64,000 nucleotides of DNA from Maritimibacter alkaliphilus HTCC2654 (GTDB lineage Bacteria; Pseudomonadota; Alphaproteobacteria; Rhodobacterales; Rhodobacteraceae): the NCBI RefSeq assembly GCF_000152805.1, contig NZ_CH902578.1, forward strand, positions 79,570 through 143,569. The letters run 5' to 3'. Both the position numbers and the translations under genes were made by a program. Below the pieces are notes generated by a model, which ran no database searches, was not told where the DNA came from, and was given only the letters and a program-made list of their open reading frames with translations. Below are positions 1-7,882 of this stretch, in pieces (position 1 is the first letter of the stretch; each line of letters begins with the position of its first letter).

Positions 1-40
1 GCGCGGGCGGCCCGATCCGTCCGCCTGCGCCTGTCGGGCA

Positions 41-586
41 TCAGTCGTTCCACCCGTTGTGGTTGCCGTTGTTCCCGTTGTTCCCGTTATTGCCGTTGTT
101 TCCCGAATTCCCGTTGTTTCCGGAATTGCCGTTCGAACCGGAATCGCTCATCCCGTTGGACCCCGATCCCCAGTCGTCACGCCCGTTCGGGTTTTCGCCG
201 GCATTCCCGACATCCTTGTCGTTGCCCGGGTTGCCCGTGCCACCGTCGTTGCCGCTGTCGCTTCCGCTGTCGGAGCCTCCGGTTTCGTTTGACGCCGTGT
301 CCTCGGTCCCGGTCACGTCATCGTCGGACGGGTCGTCGTCGTTTCCGGTCTGGTCGGGTGCGGCGGTCGTGGCGATGCCGGTGATTTCTTCGAGCGACAG
401 GTTGGTCGCCGCGATTTCCTCCAGCGCGCCCGAGATGCCGTCGGCGGCGCGGATCACGCCATGCGACACGTCGCCGACGACGGTATAGGCCATCAGCATG
501 GAGCCCCCCCAGAACACCACGAAATCGACCGTGATGGCGCCGGTTTCGTCTTTGAGGAAGTTCGATATCGCGGATTTGAGCAGCAT
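41..586 (-). CDS. Pilin-like single-TM protein with Asn/Gly-rich tail
   Basis: 181 residues. The N terminus (residues 10-38) reads as a short charged segment followed by ETGAITVDFVVFWGG and one hydrophobic helix. This resembles the Flp/TadE-type class III pilin segment, in which a Gly lies a few residues before a Val/Asp pair at the membrane start. From about residue 75 the protein becomes acidic and then pure low complexity, with Ser/Gly/Asp repeats and NGN/NNGN repeats at 152-176. Rhodobacteraceae often carry such short pilin-like proteins outside tad loci; no tad genes are seen nearby. It could be a minor surface protein or a cell-envelope anchor. The family assignment rests only on the N-terminal pattern. 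Confidence 0.6.
   Translation of the reverse strand: MLLKSAISNFLKDETGAITVDFVVFWGGSMLMAYTVVGDVSHGVIRAADGISGALEEIAATNLSLEEITGIATTAAPDQTGNDDDPSDDDVTGTEDTASNETGGSDSGSDSGNDGGTGNPGNDKDVGNAGENPNGRDDWGSGSNGMSDSGSNGNSGNNGNSGNNGNNGNNGNNGNHNGWND
59..133. repeat. Short in-frame tandem repeat (Asn-Gly codons)
   Basis: On the + strand the bases run as repeated 9-nt units related to GTTGTTCCC with GCC/TCC variants. They encode the NGN/NNG tail of the pilin-like protein on the minus strand. The unit is a multiple of three, so slippage would change tail length without a frameshift. Confidence 0.75.
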
Positions 587-826
587 TCTAAACGTCTCGA
601 TCTGATGAACTGGTATCGTCGGGCAGAAGACGACTTGGGGTAGGGATTACCCCCGGTTTCGGGCCGGAATAGGGTGCGATCACGCTGGGATTGGGCCATT
701 TCTCGGCGATTGGTGACGAAAAAAGGGCAGGATAACCCGTCCATGGCATCCTTGGGATCGGACGGGTCGAACGCGGCACCAATGTGGCCGGCGACCTGTG
801 CCAAAGGATAGGGTCGGCGTCCCGGC

Positions 827-1372
827 CTAGCGCGCGTCGCGCCACGTGCCGGGTGCGATTCCCTCTACCGACCAGTCGCCCACGCGCCAACGCACGAGCC
901 TGAGGGTGGGAAAACCCACGGCGGCGGTCATGCGCCGGACCTGCCGGTTGCGCCCCTCGGTGATGGTGAGCTCGATCCAGCGATCCGGCACGCTTTTTCG
1001 ATAGCGGACGGGCGGATCGCGCTCCCACAGGTCCGGCGGGTCGATCAGATGCACCTCGGCGGGGCGGGTGAGACCGTCTTTCAACGTCACACCCTTGCGC
1101 AACGGGTCGAGGTCGGCGTCGGTCGGTGCCCCTTCGACCTGCGCGAGATAGGTTTTCGGGGTGCGCGACTTGGGCGACGAAATGCGCGCCTGCAACCGTC
1201 CGTCATCGGTCAGAAGCAAAAGCCCCTCGCTGTCGCGGTCAAGCCGTCCTGCCGGGTAAACCTTTGGCACATCAATGTAATCCGACAGCGTCGCGCGCGG
1301 AGAGGGGGACTTGGTGTCGGTGAATTGCGACAGCACGTCGAAGGGTTTGTTGAACAGGATCAATCTCGCCAT
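827..1372 (-). CDS. rluE: 23S rRNA pseudouridine synthase, RluE-like
   Basis: 181 residues, the usual length for the short RsuA-family synthases that lack an S4 domain. The catalytic motif [17 protein letters not shown] lies at residues 42-58, with the presumed catalytic Asp at 45. The C-terminal RNRQVRRM segment is the conserved RNA-binding end of the fold. RluE in E. coli isomerises U2457 of 23S rRNA; the same role is inferred from family and length. The gene is divergent from the ornithine decarboxylase, and the two share a 251-bp upstream region. RsuA or RluB/F-type specificity cannot be fully excluded, but those enzymes are normally longer. Confidence 0.85.
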   Translation of the reverse strand: MARLILFNKPFDVLSQFTDTKSPSPRATLSDYIDVPKVYPAGRLDRDSEGLLLLTDDGRLQARISSPKSRTPKTYLAQVEGAPTDADLDPLRKGVTLKDGLTRPAEVHLIDPPDLWERDPPVRYRKSVPDRWIELTITEGRNRQVRRMTAAVGFPTLRLVRWRVGDWSVEGIAPGTWRDAR

Positions 1373-1505
1373 GTGTTCCGCATAAGCGGGTTTTCAAAAA
1401 ATTTCACCCACGGATTCAAAAACTCTTGCAACGACTCAACACATGCCCCAAATGCGCAATTCAAGACGCCAACGCACGCGCCTCTGGCCACGACCGGCAG
1501 ACCAT

Positions 1506-1571
1506 ATGAGCGACCCCCCGCCAAAAGGGGCTGCGAGGATGGATCGGCACGCGTTTATGCAGCGACGGTAA
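1506..1571 (+). CDS. Possible 21-codon leader ORF upstream of odc
   Basis: An ATG at 1506 opens a 21-codon frame ending in TAA at 1569-1571. The peptide ends in RHAFMQRR, strongly basic. A second in-frame ATG at 1539 would give a 10-residue peptide. The stop codon sits inside the GUAA loop of a small hairpin (1564-1575), immediately before the anti-Shine-Dalgarno sequence of the ornithine decarboxylase leader. Shine-Dalgarno support is weak. It may be a regulatory leader peptide, or chance. Translation is not shown. Confidence 0.3.
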   Translation: MSDPPPKGAARMDRHAFMQRR

Positions 1572-1624
1572 CGTCTCCACTTGGAACCTTGGGGTACTGC
1601 ACCCCTGTCTACTGGAGATAGACA
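1564..1624 (+). promoter_or_regulatory. Structured 5' leader of odc, speF-like riboregulator
   Basis: Three short perfect helices are visible. GACG(1564-1567)/CGTC(1572-1575) closes a GTAA tetraloop. GGGGT(1591-1595)/ACCCC(1601-1605) has a 5-nt loop. TCTCCA(1574-1579) pairs with TGGAGA(1613-1618), which contains the ribosome-binding site of odc. A competing hairpin, TGTCTA(1606-1611)/TAGACA(1619-1624), would instead display GGAGA in its loop. The two states exclude each other, as expected for translational control. The Rfam speF element lies in this position before alphaproteobacterial ornithine decarboxylases; I recognise the context, not a verified match. Confidence 0.6.
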
Positions 1625-2781
1625 TGACCTACGTTGCACAGGGCGATTTCGCCCCGATCACCCGTCTCGAAACCGCTGTTCAGTCGATGTCCGTGGACCG
1701 TCCGACGCTCGTCCTCGACGTCGACCGCGTGGAGTACCAGTTCCACCAGCTCGCCCAGGGCCTCGGCCGCGCCAACATCCACTACGCGGTGAAGGCGAAC
1801 CCGACCCGCGAGATCATCGAGCGCCTCGTGAACATCGGCTCGCATTTCGACGCCGCCTCGCGCGCCGAGATCGAGCTGTGCCTGTCGCAGGGTGCGGACC
1901 CGGCGGATATCTCCTTCGGCAACACCGTCAAGAAGGTCGGCGACATCGCCTTCGCCTGGCACGCCGGTGTGACCCTCTTCGCCGCAGATGCGGAAGAAGA
2001 GCTCGAAAAGATCGCCGAGCACGCGCCGGGCGCCGAAGTCTACATCCGCATGATCGTCGAGAACTCCCAGGCCGACTGGCCGCTCTCGCGCAAATTCGGC
2101 TGCCGTGGCGAGAAGGCGATCGACCTCATGGCCTATGCGGTCGAACTGGGCCTCAAGCCCGTCGGTCTGTCGTTCCACGTCGGCTCGCAGACCAAACGCG
2201 CCGAGATGTGGACCGGCGTGCTCGACGCCGTGGCCGAGATCTGGCACCGCGCCGTGGCCGAGGGCTATGACCTCGACCTTCTCAACATCGGCGGCGGCTT
2301 CCCGGCCTTCTACGGCGAAGCGATCGATGCGCCCGCCGCTTACGCTGCCCGCGTGATGGACCTCGTCACCGCGCGTTTCGGCGACGTGCCGCGCGTCATG
2401 GCAGAGCCGGGCCGGGGCCTCGTCGCCGAATGCGGCGCGATCATCGCGGAAGTGCTGCTCGTGTCCAAGAAGTCGGACGACGACATGCATCGCTGGGTCT
2501 ACCTCGACATCGGTCGTTTCTCTGGCCTTGCCGAGACCGAGGGCGAAGCGATCCGCTACCAGATCGCGACGCCGCGTGACGGTGGCGAGATGGGTCCCTG
2601 CATCCTCGCCGGTCCGTCCTGCGACAGCGCCGACGTGCTCTACGAGAAGCGCCCGATCATGCTGCCGCTCGCGCTCAAGTCGGGCGACCGGGCGATCATC
2701 CGCAACGCGGGTGCCTATACCTCGTCCTACTCCTCGGTCGGGTTCAACGGCTTCCCGCCGCTGGACGTCGTCGTTCTCTGA
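1624..2781 (+). CDS. Ornithine (lysine/ornithine) decarboxylase, fold III
   Basis: 385 residues. PLP enzyme of the alanine-racemase fold (group IV decarboxylases) converting ornithine to putrescine, the entry to polyamine synthesis. The PLP lysine is K57 in HYAVKANP. HVGSQ is at 185-189, the glycine-rich GGGFP at 223-227, EPGR at 261-264 and the active-site CDSADVLYE at 333-341. GPSCDSADVLY is typical of the bacterial lysine/ornithine type, so some lysine activity is possible. The start at 1624 follows GGAGA at 1614-1618. The leader can sequester this site, so translation is probably feedback controlled. The gene is monocistronic, with a GC hairpin just after the stop. Confidence 0.92.
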   Translation: MTYVAQGDFAPITRLETAVQSMSVDRPTLVLDVDRVEYQFHQLAQGLGRANIHYAVKANPTREIIERLVNIGSHFDAASRAEIELCLSQGADPADISFGNTVKKVGDIAFAWHAGVTLFAADAEEELEKIAEHAPGAEVYIRMIVENSQADWPLSRKFGCRGEKAIDLMAYAVELGLKPVGLSFHVGSQTKRAEMWTGVLDAVAEIWHRAVAEGYDLDLLNIGGGFPAFYGEAIDAPAAYAARVMDLVTARFGDVPRVMAEPGRGLVAECGAIIAEVLLVSKKSDDDMHRWVYLDIGRFSGLAETEGEAIRYQIATPRDGGEMGPCILAGPSCDSADVLYEKRPIMLPLALKSGDRAIIRNAGAYTSSYSSVGFNGFPPLDVVVL

Positions 2782-2791
2782 ACCCTCGTGA

Positions 2792-2819
2792 CGCGTAGGG
2801 GGCGCTTTGCCCCCCGCGC
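2792..2819 (+). terminator. Hairpin after odc, possible terminator
   Basis: GGGGGC (2798-2803) and GCCCCC (2809-2814) flank a GCTTT loop, with CGCG arms outside (2792-2795 and 2816-2819). It lies 11 bp after the odc stop. No T tract follows, so it may act as a 3'-end stabiliser rather than a classic intrinsic terminator. Confidence 0.5.
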
Positions 2820-2895
2820 GACAATCGACCACTGTTTCGGTGACCTGACTTCGCGTAACCTCGCCTGACGAAACGCGACGAACGGGACCGGAACC

Positions 2896-4182
2896 ATGGC
2901 CACCATCGAAGACCATCCGCTGCGCTACGCGCTGGCGAACGAGTTGCACGCGCGCCCGTTCCCGTCGCTGGAAGCGCCTTGCTTCGCCGTCTACCTCGCC
3001 ATCAAGCGGTCCGAGAACGCGGCGGGGCGGGACCGGGCGGCGGATGTGGCGCACCTGACCGACCTGCTCGACCGCTACGGCACGGCGCATCCCAAGCCGG
3101 GGGCCAACCATTTCTTCGGCGACCTCGGGAAATACCGGCTGAAGTGGGAGAGCCATACGGAGTTCGTGACCTACACGATCTTCGGGGACGGCAATTCCGA
3201 CACGCCCTTCGACGGCAAGAACTTCGGCGTCTTTCCCCCGGACTGGCTGGAAAACGCGCCGGGGGTGCGCATGACCTCGGCCCTGATCCGGGTGGAGCGG
3301 ATGCCGACGGATGCGGATATCCGGGCGAAGATCGACAAGTGGTTCGTGCCCGAGAGCATGGCGGCGACCCACGTGCTCGACCGCGCCGGGATCATGGCCG
3401 GGGATTTCCGGATCGACGAGGCGGGACACGCGCGGTTCGCGTTCTTCGCAGGCGAGTCCTGTTCCCCGCGCCGCATCGGGCGGGTGGTGCAGCGGATCTG
3501 CGAGATCGAGACATACAAGCAGATGTCGATGCTGGGACTGGCCCGGGCCCGCGCGATCCAGGGGCGGCTGGGCGAGATGGGCGACGAGCTGTCGGGCCTC
3601 GTGGCCGACATGGGGAGCGAGACGATGGCCTCGGAGACCCGGTTGCAGAAGCTTCTGGGCATCTCGGCCGATCTGGAACGTCTGAACGCCGAAACCTCGT
3701 TCCGGTTCGGGGCGACGGCGGCCTATGAGGCCATCGTGAACCAGCGGATCGAGGTCTTGCGCGAGGAACGCTGGGACGGGCGGCAGACCTTTCGCGAATT
3801 CATGACCCGCCGCTACGATCCGGCGATGCGCACCGTGAAGGCGGTCGAGAGGCAGTTGCACGACATGGCCGAACGCGCGATCCGCGCCGGTGACCTGCTG
3901 CGCACCAAGGTCGATGTGGAACGCTCGGCCGAGAACAAGGCGCTGCTGGAATCGATGGATCGGCGGGCCGACTTGCAGCTACGGCTGCAAGAGACGGTCG
4001 AAGGGCTGTCGGTGGTGGCGATCAGCTATTACGCGGTCAGCCTTTTGGGCTATCTGACCGCCCCCGTCGCCAGTGCGCTGCACGTGGACAAGGTGTGGTG
4101 GACCGCCGGGCTGGTCATCCCCGTCGTGCTGCTGGTCTGGCTTGCGGGCCGGACGGTGCGAAAACGGCTGATCCCGCACTAG
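2896..4182 (+). CDS. DUF3422 family membrane-anchored protein
   Basis: 428 residues, opening with HPLRYALANELHARPFP, the hallmark of DUF3422 proteins. The bulk is soluble and mixed alpha/beta with a long helical stretch (about 215-370). Two hydrophobic segments follow at about 373-392 and 401-420, and the protein ends in a basic tail. The family is widespread in alpha- and betaproteobacteria and has no established function. The two terminal membrane helices suggest an inner-membrane protein with a large cytoplasmic domain. A strong purine stretch precedes the ATG. It stands alone between odc and the convergent YeeE gene, 19 bp away. Confidence 0.85.
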   Translation: MATIEDHPLRYALANELHARPFPSLEAPCFAVYLAIKRSENAAGRDRAADVAHLTDLLDRYGTAHPKPGANHFFGDLGKYRLKWESHTEFVTYTIFGDGNSDTPFDGKNFGVFPPDWLENAPGVRMTSALIRVERMPTDADIRAKIDKWFVPESMAATHVLDRAGIMAGDFRIDEAGHARFAFFAGESCSPRRIGRVVQRICEIETYKQMSMLGLARARAIQGRLGEMGDELSGLVADMGSETMASETRLQKLLGISADLERLNAETSFRFGATAAYEAIVNQRIEVLREERWDGRQTFREFMTRRYDPAMRTVKAVERQLHDMAERAIRAGDLLRTKVDVERSAENKALLESMDRRADLQLRLQETVEGLSVVAISYYAVSLLGYLTAPVASALHVDKVWWTAGLVIPVVLLVWLAGRTVRKRLIPH

Positions 4183-4201
4183 GATCAGCCGCTCGGCAGC
4201 G

Positions 4202-5254
4202 TCATTCGGCGGGCACGGCCAGACCGCGCGGGGCGGCCTCTCCCAGCGCGCGGGAGGCGACGAGGGCGCCGCCCGCGATGGCCACGAGGGCGAGGATCGC
4301 GGCGAGCGACAGGGTCGGCACGCCCGACAGGCCCGCACCTACGGTGCAGCCGCCCGCCAGCACGCCCCCGATCCCCATCAGCGCCGCGCCGGACGCGTAA
4401 CGCCCGGTTTCGCGGGGGGAGGTGAAGCTCTGCCATTTGAAGCTGCGGAACACGAGCGACGCGAGCAGGGCACCGCCAAGGACGCCACCGATCAGCGCCG
4501 TGCCGAAACCCGCCGGGATCGAGGTCGAGGCGATGGTGAAGAACAGCGCCTCGGTCGCGGGCGAGGTGAACGACAGGCTTTCCATCGCGATCGGGTCGAA
4601 ATCGTCATAGAGCACGTATCCCGTGCCCACCCAGGCAAGCGGAACGAGCAGACCCAGAAGCGTGGCCAGTAAAAGGGTGCCGGGGCGGTTGCCGGACCGC
4701 AGGGCCCCGGCCAGCGCGGCCACGGCGATCACGGCGGACCACAACAGCGCACCGCCGGGCAGGGCGGCAAGGCTGACCGCGTCGCCCAAGGGCAGGGTGA
4801 CGGCACCCAGCGACGTGCGGATCGGGGCCAGAACGCCCTTCAGCGTGGCATGGGCCACGACCGCGAAGACGAGGATCACGAACAGCGCGCGCAGGTTGCC
4901 GGTGCCCCCCAGCACGGTCAGGCGCGATGCGCAGCCACGGGCCAGCACCATGCCCGCCCCGAACAGGGCACCCCCTATGAGGATGGCGAGGATCGGCAGA
5001 TCGCCCGTCATGAAGCGGTGATCGTCGAACGCGATCAGCCCGGCGGCCACGGCGGCCTGCGTGCCGATCAGCGCACTCGCCAGCGCCATGAACCAGACAC
5101 CGGCGGCGGCGCGGCGATCCTGCCCCACGACGGCCCGTCGGAAGCAGAACTTCGTGCGCTCGGCCAGCACGCCGAACAAAACCCCGACAAGGGCACCGAA
5201 CATAACGGCGACCTGCGGTGCGGTGAGCGTTTCAAACCCAAGGCTTTCGAACAT
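4202..5254 (-). CDS. YeeE/YedE (TsuA-type) sulfur-compound transporter
   Basis: 350 residues with roughly nine to ten hydrophobic segments. Conserved cysteines typical of the sulfur-transport (DUF395) family are C37 in RTKFCFRRA, C108 in ARGCASRLTVLGG and C303 in GGCTVGAGLSG. Structurally studied members carry thiosulfate across the inner membrane by passing it between such cysteines. Thiosulfate or a related sulfur compound is therefore the inferred substrate. No TusA-like partner gene is adjacent, unlike many yeeE-yeeD pairs. The gene ends close to the convergent DUF3422 gene. Confidence 0.85.
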   Translation of the reverse strand: MFESLGFETLTAPQVAVMFGALVGVLFGVLAERTKFCFRRAVVGQDRRAAAGVWFMALASALIGTQAAVAAGLIAFDDHRFMTGDLPILAILIGGALFGAGMVLARGCASRLTVLGGTGNLRALFVILVFAVVAHATLKGVLAPIRTSLGAVTLPLGDAVSLAALPGGALLWSAVIAVAALAGALRSGNRPGTLLLATLLGLLVPLAWVGTGYVLYDDFDPIAMESLSFTSPATEALFFTIASTSIPAGFGTALIGGVLGGALLASLVFRSFKWQSFTSPRETGRYASGAALMGIGGVLAGGCTVGAGLSGVPTLSLAAILALVAIAGGALVASRALGEAAPRGLAVPAE

Positions 5255-5404
5255 CGCGCTTCCCCCGATCTGGAATGATTGTTCCCTTTGGCCGGAGAAA
5301 ATGCGCCGATCAAGGAAAAAACCGGCCCGGATCGTCGGTCTGAAAGAACGCTGTTCCGACCGGCGATTGCGGGGAAAACAGCTGCCCGCGCCGTTGCCGC
5401 CCCG

Positions 5405-5440
5405 TCAAAACAATGTCGCCGCACCCGGGGGCGCGGCGAC
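5405..5440 (-). terminator. Intrinsic terminator of the MetE-C-like gene
   Basis: Reading the minus strand after the stop at 5479, an 8-bp perfect stem GTCGCCGC/GCGGCGAC (5433-5440 with 5415-5422) with a C/G-rich loop is followed by ATTGTTTTG. The position and T-rich tail fit a Rho-independent terminator. Confidence 0.7.
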
Positions 5441-5478
5441 ACGTTTGGTCTTATTTGAATATTTGGGTGCGTTCGGCC

Positions 5479-6591
5479 TCAGACGCCGCCCCAGATCTCT
5501 TCGGCGCAGCGCACGATCAGCTCCAGCTTGCGGCGCTGGTCGTCCTCGGTCACGGCATTGCCTTCTTCGGTCGAAGCGAAGCCGCACTGGGGCGCGATGC
5601 CGAGCTGGTCGATATCGACGTATTTCGACGCCTCGTCGAACTTGGACTTGAGCCAGTCCATCTCTTCCAGCTCGGGCGTCTTGGTGGTGACGAAGCCGGG
5701 CAGGATGCGCTGCTTGCCCTTGGGCAACAGGCCCAGAGGCTCCAGCCCGCCCGCGCGGTCGGTGTCGTATTCCATGAAGAAGATGTCGACGCCGGTGTCG
5801 AAGATCGCTTCGGCGGCGAGGTCATAGGCACCTTCGGCCGCATGGGTCGAGCGGAAGTTGCCCCGGCACATATGCATCCCGATGGTCATGTCGGCGGGCC
5901 GGTCCTTGATCGCCTCGCGCATCATCCAACTGTATTTCTGGATCAGCCAGTCGGGGTCCTGCCCGTTGGCCTGCTTCTCGGCCCGGTGCTTGGGGTCGCA
6001 GAGATAGGCGAAGAAGATGTCGTCCATCTGAAGGTAACGGCACCCGGCCTCGTAGAACTTGGCCACCGCTTTCTTGTAGGTCGCGGCGATGTCCGCCATC
6101 AGCACTTCGGGGTCTTTGTATTCCTCGGGATGGATGTCCTCGGGCGCGGTGCGGAAGTGACAGCAGGACGGGCCGGGGATCGAGATTTTCGGCACGACCT
6201 TGGTGTTTGCCGCCACGAATTTGAAGTGGTCCAGCATCGGGTGATCGTCGGGGAAGTCCAGCTTCTGCGTGATCGTCGGGAAGATCGGGCGCAGCTTGAC
6301 GCCTGCGAACTGCACGCCCTCGTCACGTTCGTCGAGGTCGAGGCCCGTCAGCATCCCCATGAAGTCGTAGTGCCAGAACGACCGGCGCGCTTCGCCGTCG
6401 GTCACGGCCTTCAGCCCGACGTCTTCCTGCATCTTGATGAGCGCGGGGATCTCGGCATCCTCGACCGCCTTCAGCTCGTCCGCCGACAGGCTGCCCTCTT
6501 CGAAATGCTTCTTGCGGGCGGCCTGAATGGCTTTGGGGCGCAGAAGCGATCCGACGTGATCGGCGCGGAACGGGGGTGTCAGGTCAGTCAT
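5479..6591 (-). CDS. Cobalamin-independent methionine synthase family (MetE C-terminal type)
   Basis: 370 residues from the ATG at 6591, chosen because GGAGG stands just before it; a TTG at 6603 would overlap that site. The protein is the catalytic MetE C-terminal barrel alone. It opens with PPFRADHVGSLLRP, and the zinc-ligand set H240-x-C242, E274 and C336 is visible. Such standalone proteins (YxjG/YxjH type) move a methyl group to homocysteine or to thiol acceptors, but the donor is not settled for this group. It is distinct from full-length MetE, which is about 750 residues. No riboswitch is visible in the 59 bp upstream. A terminator hairpin follows. Confidence 0.85.
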   Translation of the reverse strand: MTDLTPPFRADHVGSLLRPKAIQAARKKHFEEGSLSADELKAVEDAEIPALIKMQEDVGLKAVTDGEARRSFWHYDFMGMLTGLDLDERDEGVQFAGVKLRPIFPTITQKLDFPDDHPMLDHFKFVAANTKVVPKISIPGPSCCHFRTAPEDIHPEEYKDPEVLMADIAATYKKAVAKFYEAGCRYLQMDDIFFAYLCDPKHRAEKQANGQDPDWLIQKYSWMMREAIKDRPADMTIGMHMCRGNFRSTHAAEGAYDLAAEAIFDTGVDIFFMEYDTDRAGGLEPLGLLPKGKQRILPGFVTTKTPELEEMDWLKSKFDEASKYVDIDQLGIAPQCGFASTEEGNAVTEDDQRRKLELIVRCAEEIWGGV

Positions 6592-6650
6592 TCGATCCTC
6601 CAAATCTGATTTTCGCGGACGTTAGGCGGAGTTCGTTGCAACGACAACTG

Positions 6651-7328
6651 TCAAGCGAGGTATTTCCCGGCTTCCTTGCGCGCGAACGCCTTCATCCGGT
6701 CGCCATGAGCGGCGAGGAAGGCGCGGGTGCGGTCGGGGTCGTGCTTGGACAGGTCGCGCAGCCACCATGCGACGGCTTTCTGGATGAACCACTCGCGGTC
6801 GTCGACATAGGATGCAGCCCAGCCCAGAACCCGGTCGCGGATGGCGAGGTCTTCGGGCTTGGGGTGGTTCTGCTTGGTCCACGGCAGGGTGATGACGAGC
6901 GCCGCGCGGCGCGTCCACATATGGTCGGAGGTGGTCCAACCCTCGACCGTGTCCACCCGCGTCGGATCGGCCACCAGCCGTTTCTGCCCCGCCATGCACA
7001 CATGGTCGGCAATGGCCCAGCTGTCGAAATCCGGCACCCAGGACACGATCAACGCCCACACCGGCGCGTCGCCCTTGATCCGGGCCTGCGTCAGCAGTTT
7101 GGCGGCGGCCAGTCGCGCCTCGTAGATGTCGGTCTGCCAGAGCGCATCGGCCAGCGTCACGCGTTCGTCGACGGTGAGGGTCCGGCGCCAGCCCGTCGTG
7201 ATCTCGTTGATCGCCGGGTTGGTCACGCCAAGGTATTCACGCTCCACCTTATGATAGGCGGCGGCCCCTTCGGCGCGGCCCGGTTCGATCCGGGCGCGCA
7301 GGTCGGCAAGCGCCTCGTCCAGCGTCAT
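6651..7328 (-). CDS. AlkD-like DNA alkylation repair protein
   Basis: 225 residues from the ATG at 7328, which overlaps the TGA of the upstream PPOX gene (ATGA). The protein is all-helical with HEAT-like repeats and motifs such as LADALWQTDIYEARLAAAKL and SWVPDFDSWAIADHVC, typical of the AlkD family. This family excises 3-methyl- and 7-methylpurines without base flipping. Trp and Asp residues that would line the DNA cleft are present (for example DSWAIAD and DDREWFIQKAVAWWL). Coupling with a flavin split-barrel protein gives no clear functional link. A frame extending to 7421 exists but lies entirely within the upstream gene. Confidence 0.8.
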   Translation of the reverse strand: MTLDEALADLRARIEPGRAEGAAAYHKVEREYLGVTNPAINEITTGWRRTLTVDERVTLADALWQTDIYEARLAAAKLLTQARIKGDAPVWALIVSWVPDFDSWAIADHVCMAGQKRLVADPTRVDTVEGWTTSDHMWTRRAALVITLPWTKQNHPKPEDLAIRDRVLGWAASYVDDREWFIQKAVAWWLRDLSKHDPDRTRAFLAAHGDRMKAFARKEAGKYLA

Positions 7329-7867
7329 TCGAACAGTCCCGTGTCCGCACCGTCGATGGTGGAGCGGTTCTTTTCCTCCCAATAGGCCGCGATCCCGTCC
7401 GCGCCCTTGTCGTCCGACCACTTGGTCAGCGTGTCGCGTTCACGCGGATTGTCGAAGAACGGCACCGCATAGCCGCAGGAGGTCTGCACCAGATCGACCG
7501 TCATGTCGTAGATCTGTCGCGCGCCCGCGTGGTCGTCGAACAGCGCATACAGGTCGTCCCATCCCGCGTCGCGCGGATGCACGGTTTCGGCCGTGCCGTA
7601 ACAGCGAAGGATCAGGGGGCGGGTCGTGAAGCTGCACCACATGAGCGTCATGCGGTTCACGTCGCGCAGATGCCCGGCGGTCTCGTTCCCCGATCCGGTG
7701 AGGTTCAGCCAGACGATCCGGTTCGGCCCCATGATGCGCAAGGAATCCATCCCCTTGGGCGAGACGTTGACGCGCCCTTCACGCGCCGCCGAACCCACGA
7801 AATAGATGTGCTGATCCTCGATGAACCGCTTGTGCGGCGCTTCGATGCTATCGAATTGCTTGGCCAT
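7325..7867 (-). CDS. Pyridoxamine 5'-phosphate oxidase-like FMN-binding protein
   Basis: 180 residues of the FMN-binding split-barrel fold, with a central stretch NVSPKGMDSLRIMGPNRIVW followed by GSGNETAGHLRDVNRMTLMW, typical of PPOX-class proteins of this length. These proteins bind FMN, F420 or haem and act as oxidases or reductases. The true substrate is unknown, and PdxH itself is ruled out by the differing C terminus. It is translationally coupled to the AlkD-like gene and separated by 15 bp from glmS upstream, so the glmU-glmS transcript may extend into it. Confidence 0.75.
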   Translation of the reverse strand: MAKQFDSIEAPHKRFIEDQHIYFVGSAAREGRVNVSPKGMDSLRIMGPNRIVWLNLTGSGNETAGHLRDVNRMTLMWCSFTTRPLILRCYGTAETVHPRDAGWDDLYALFDDHAGARQIYDMTVDLVQTSCGYAVPFFDNPRERDTLTKWSDDKGADGIAAYWEEKNRSTIDGADTGLFE

Positions 7868-7882
7868 GGGCCGCCCTCCGGG

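Noticed and set aside
1609..3861. 750-codon open frame on the minus strand over odc and DUF3422
   Set aside because: It is antisense to two well-supported genes, rich in Arg/His/Gly/Asp as expected of a GC-rich shadow frame, and has no domain motif.
6592..6650. Possible SAM or cobalamin riboswitch before the MetE-like gene
   Set aside because: Only 59 bp separate it from the upstream gene, and no stem or conserved core of such elements is visible.
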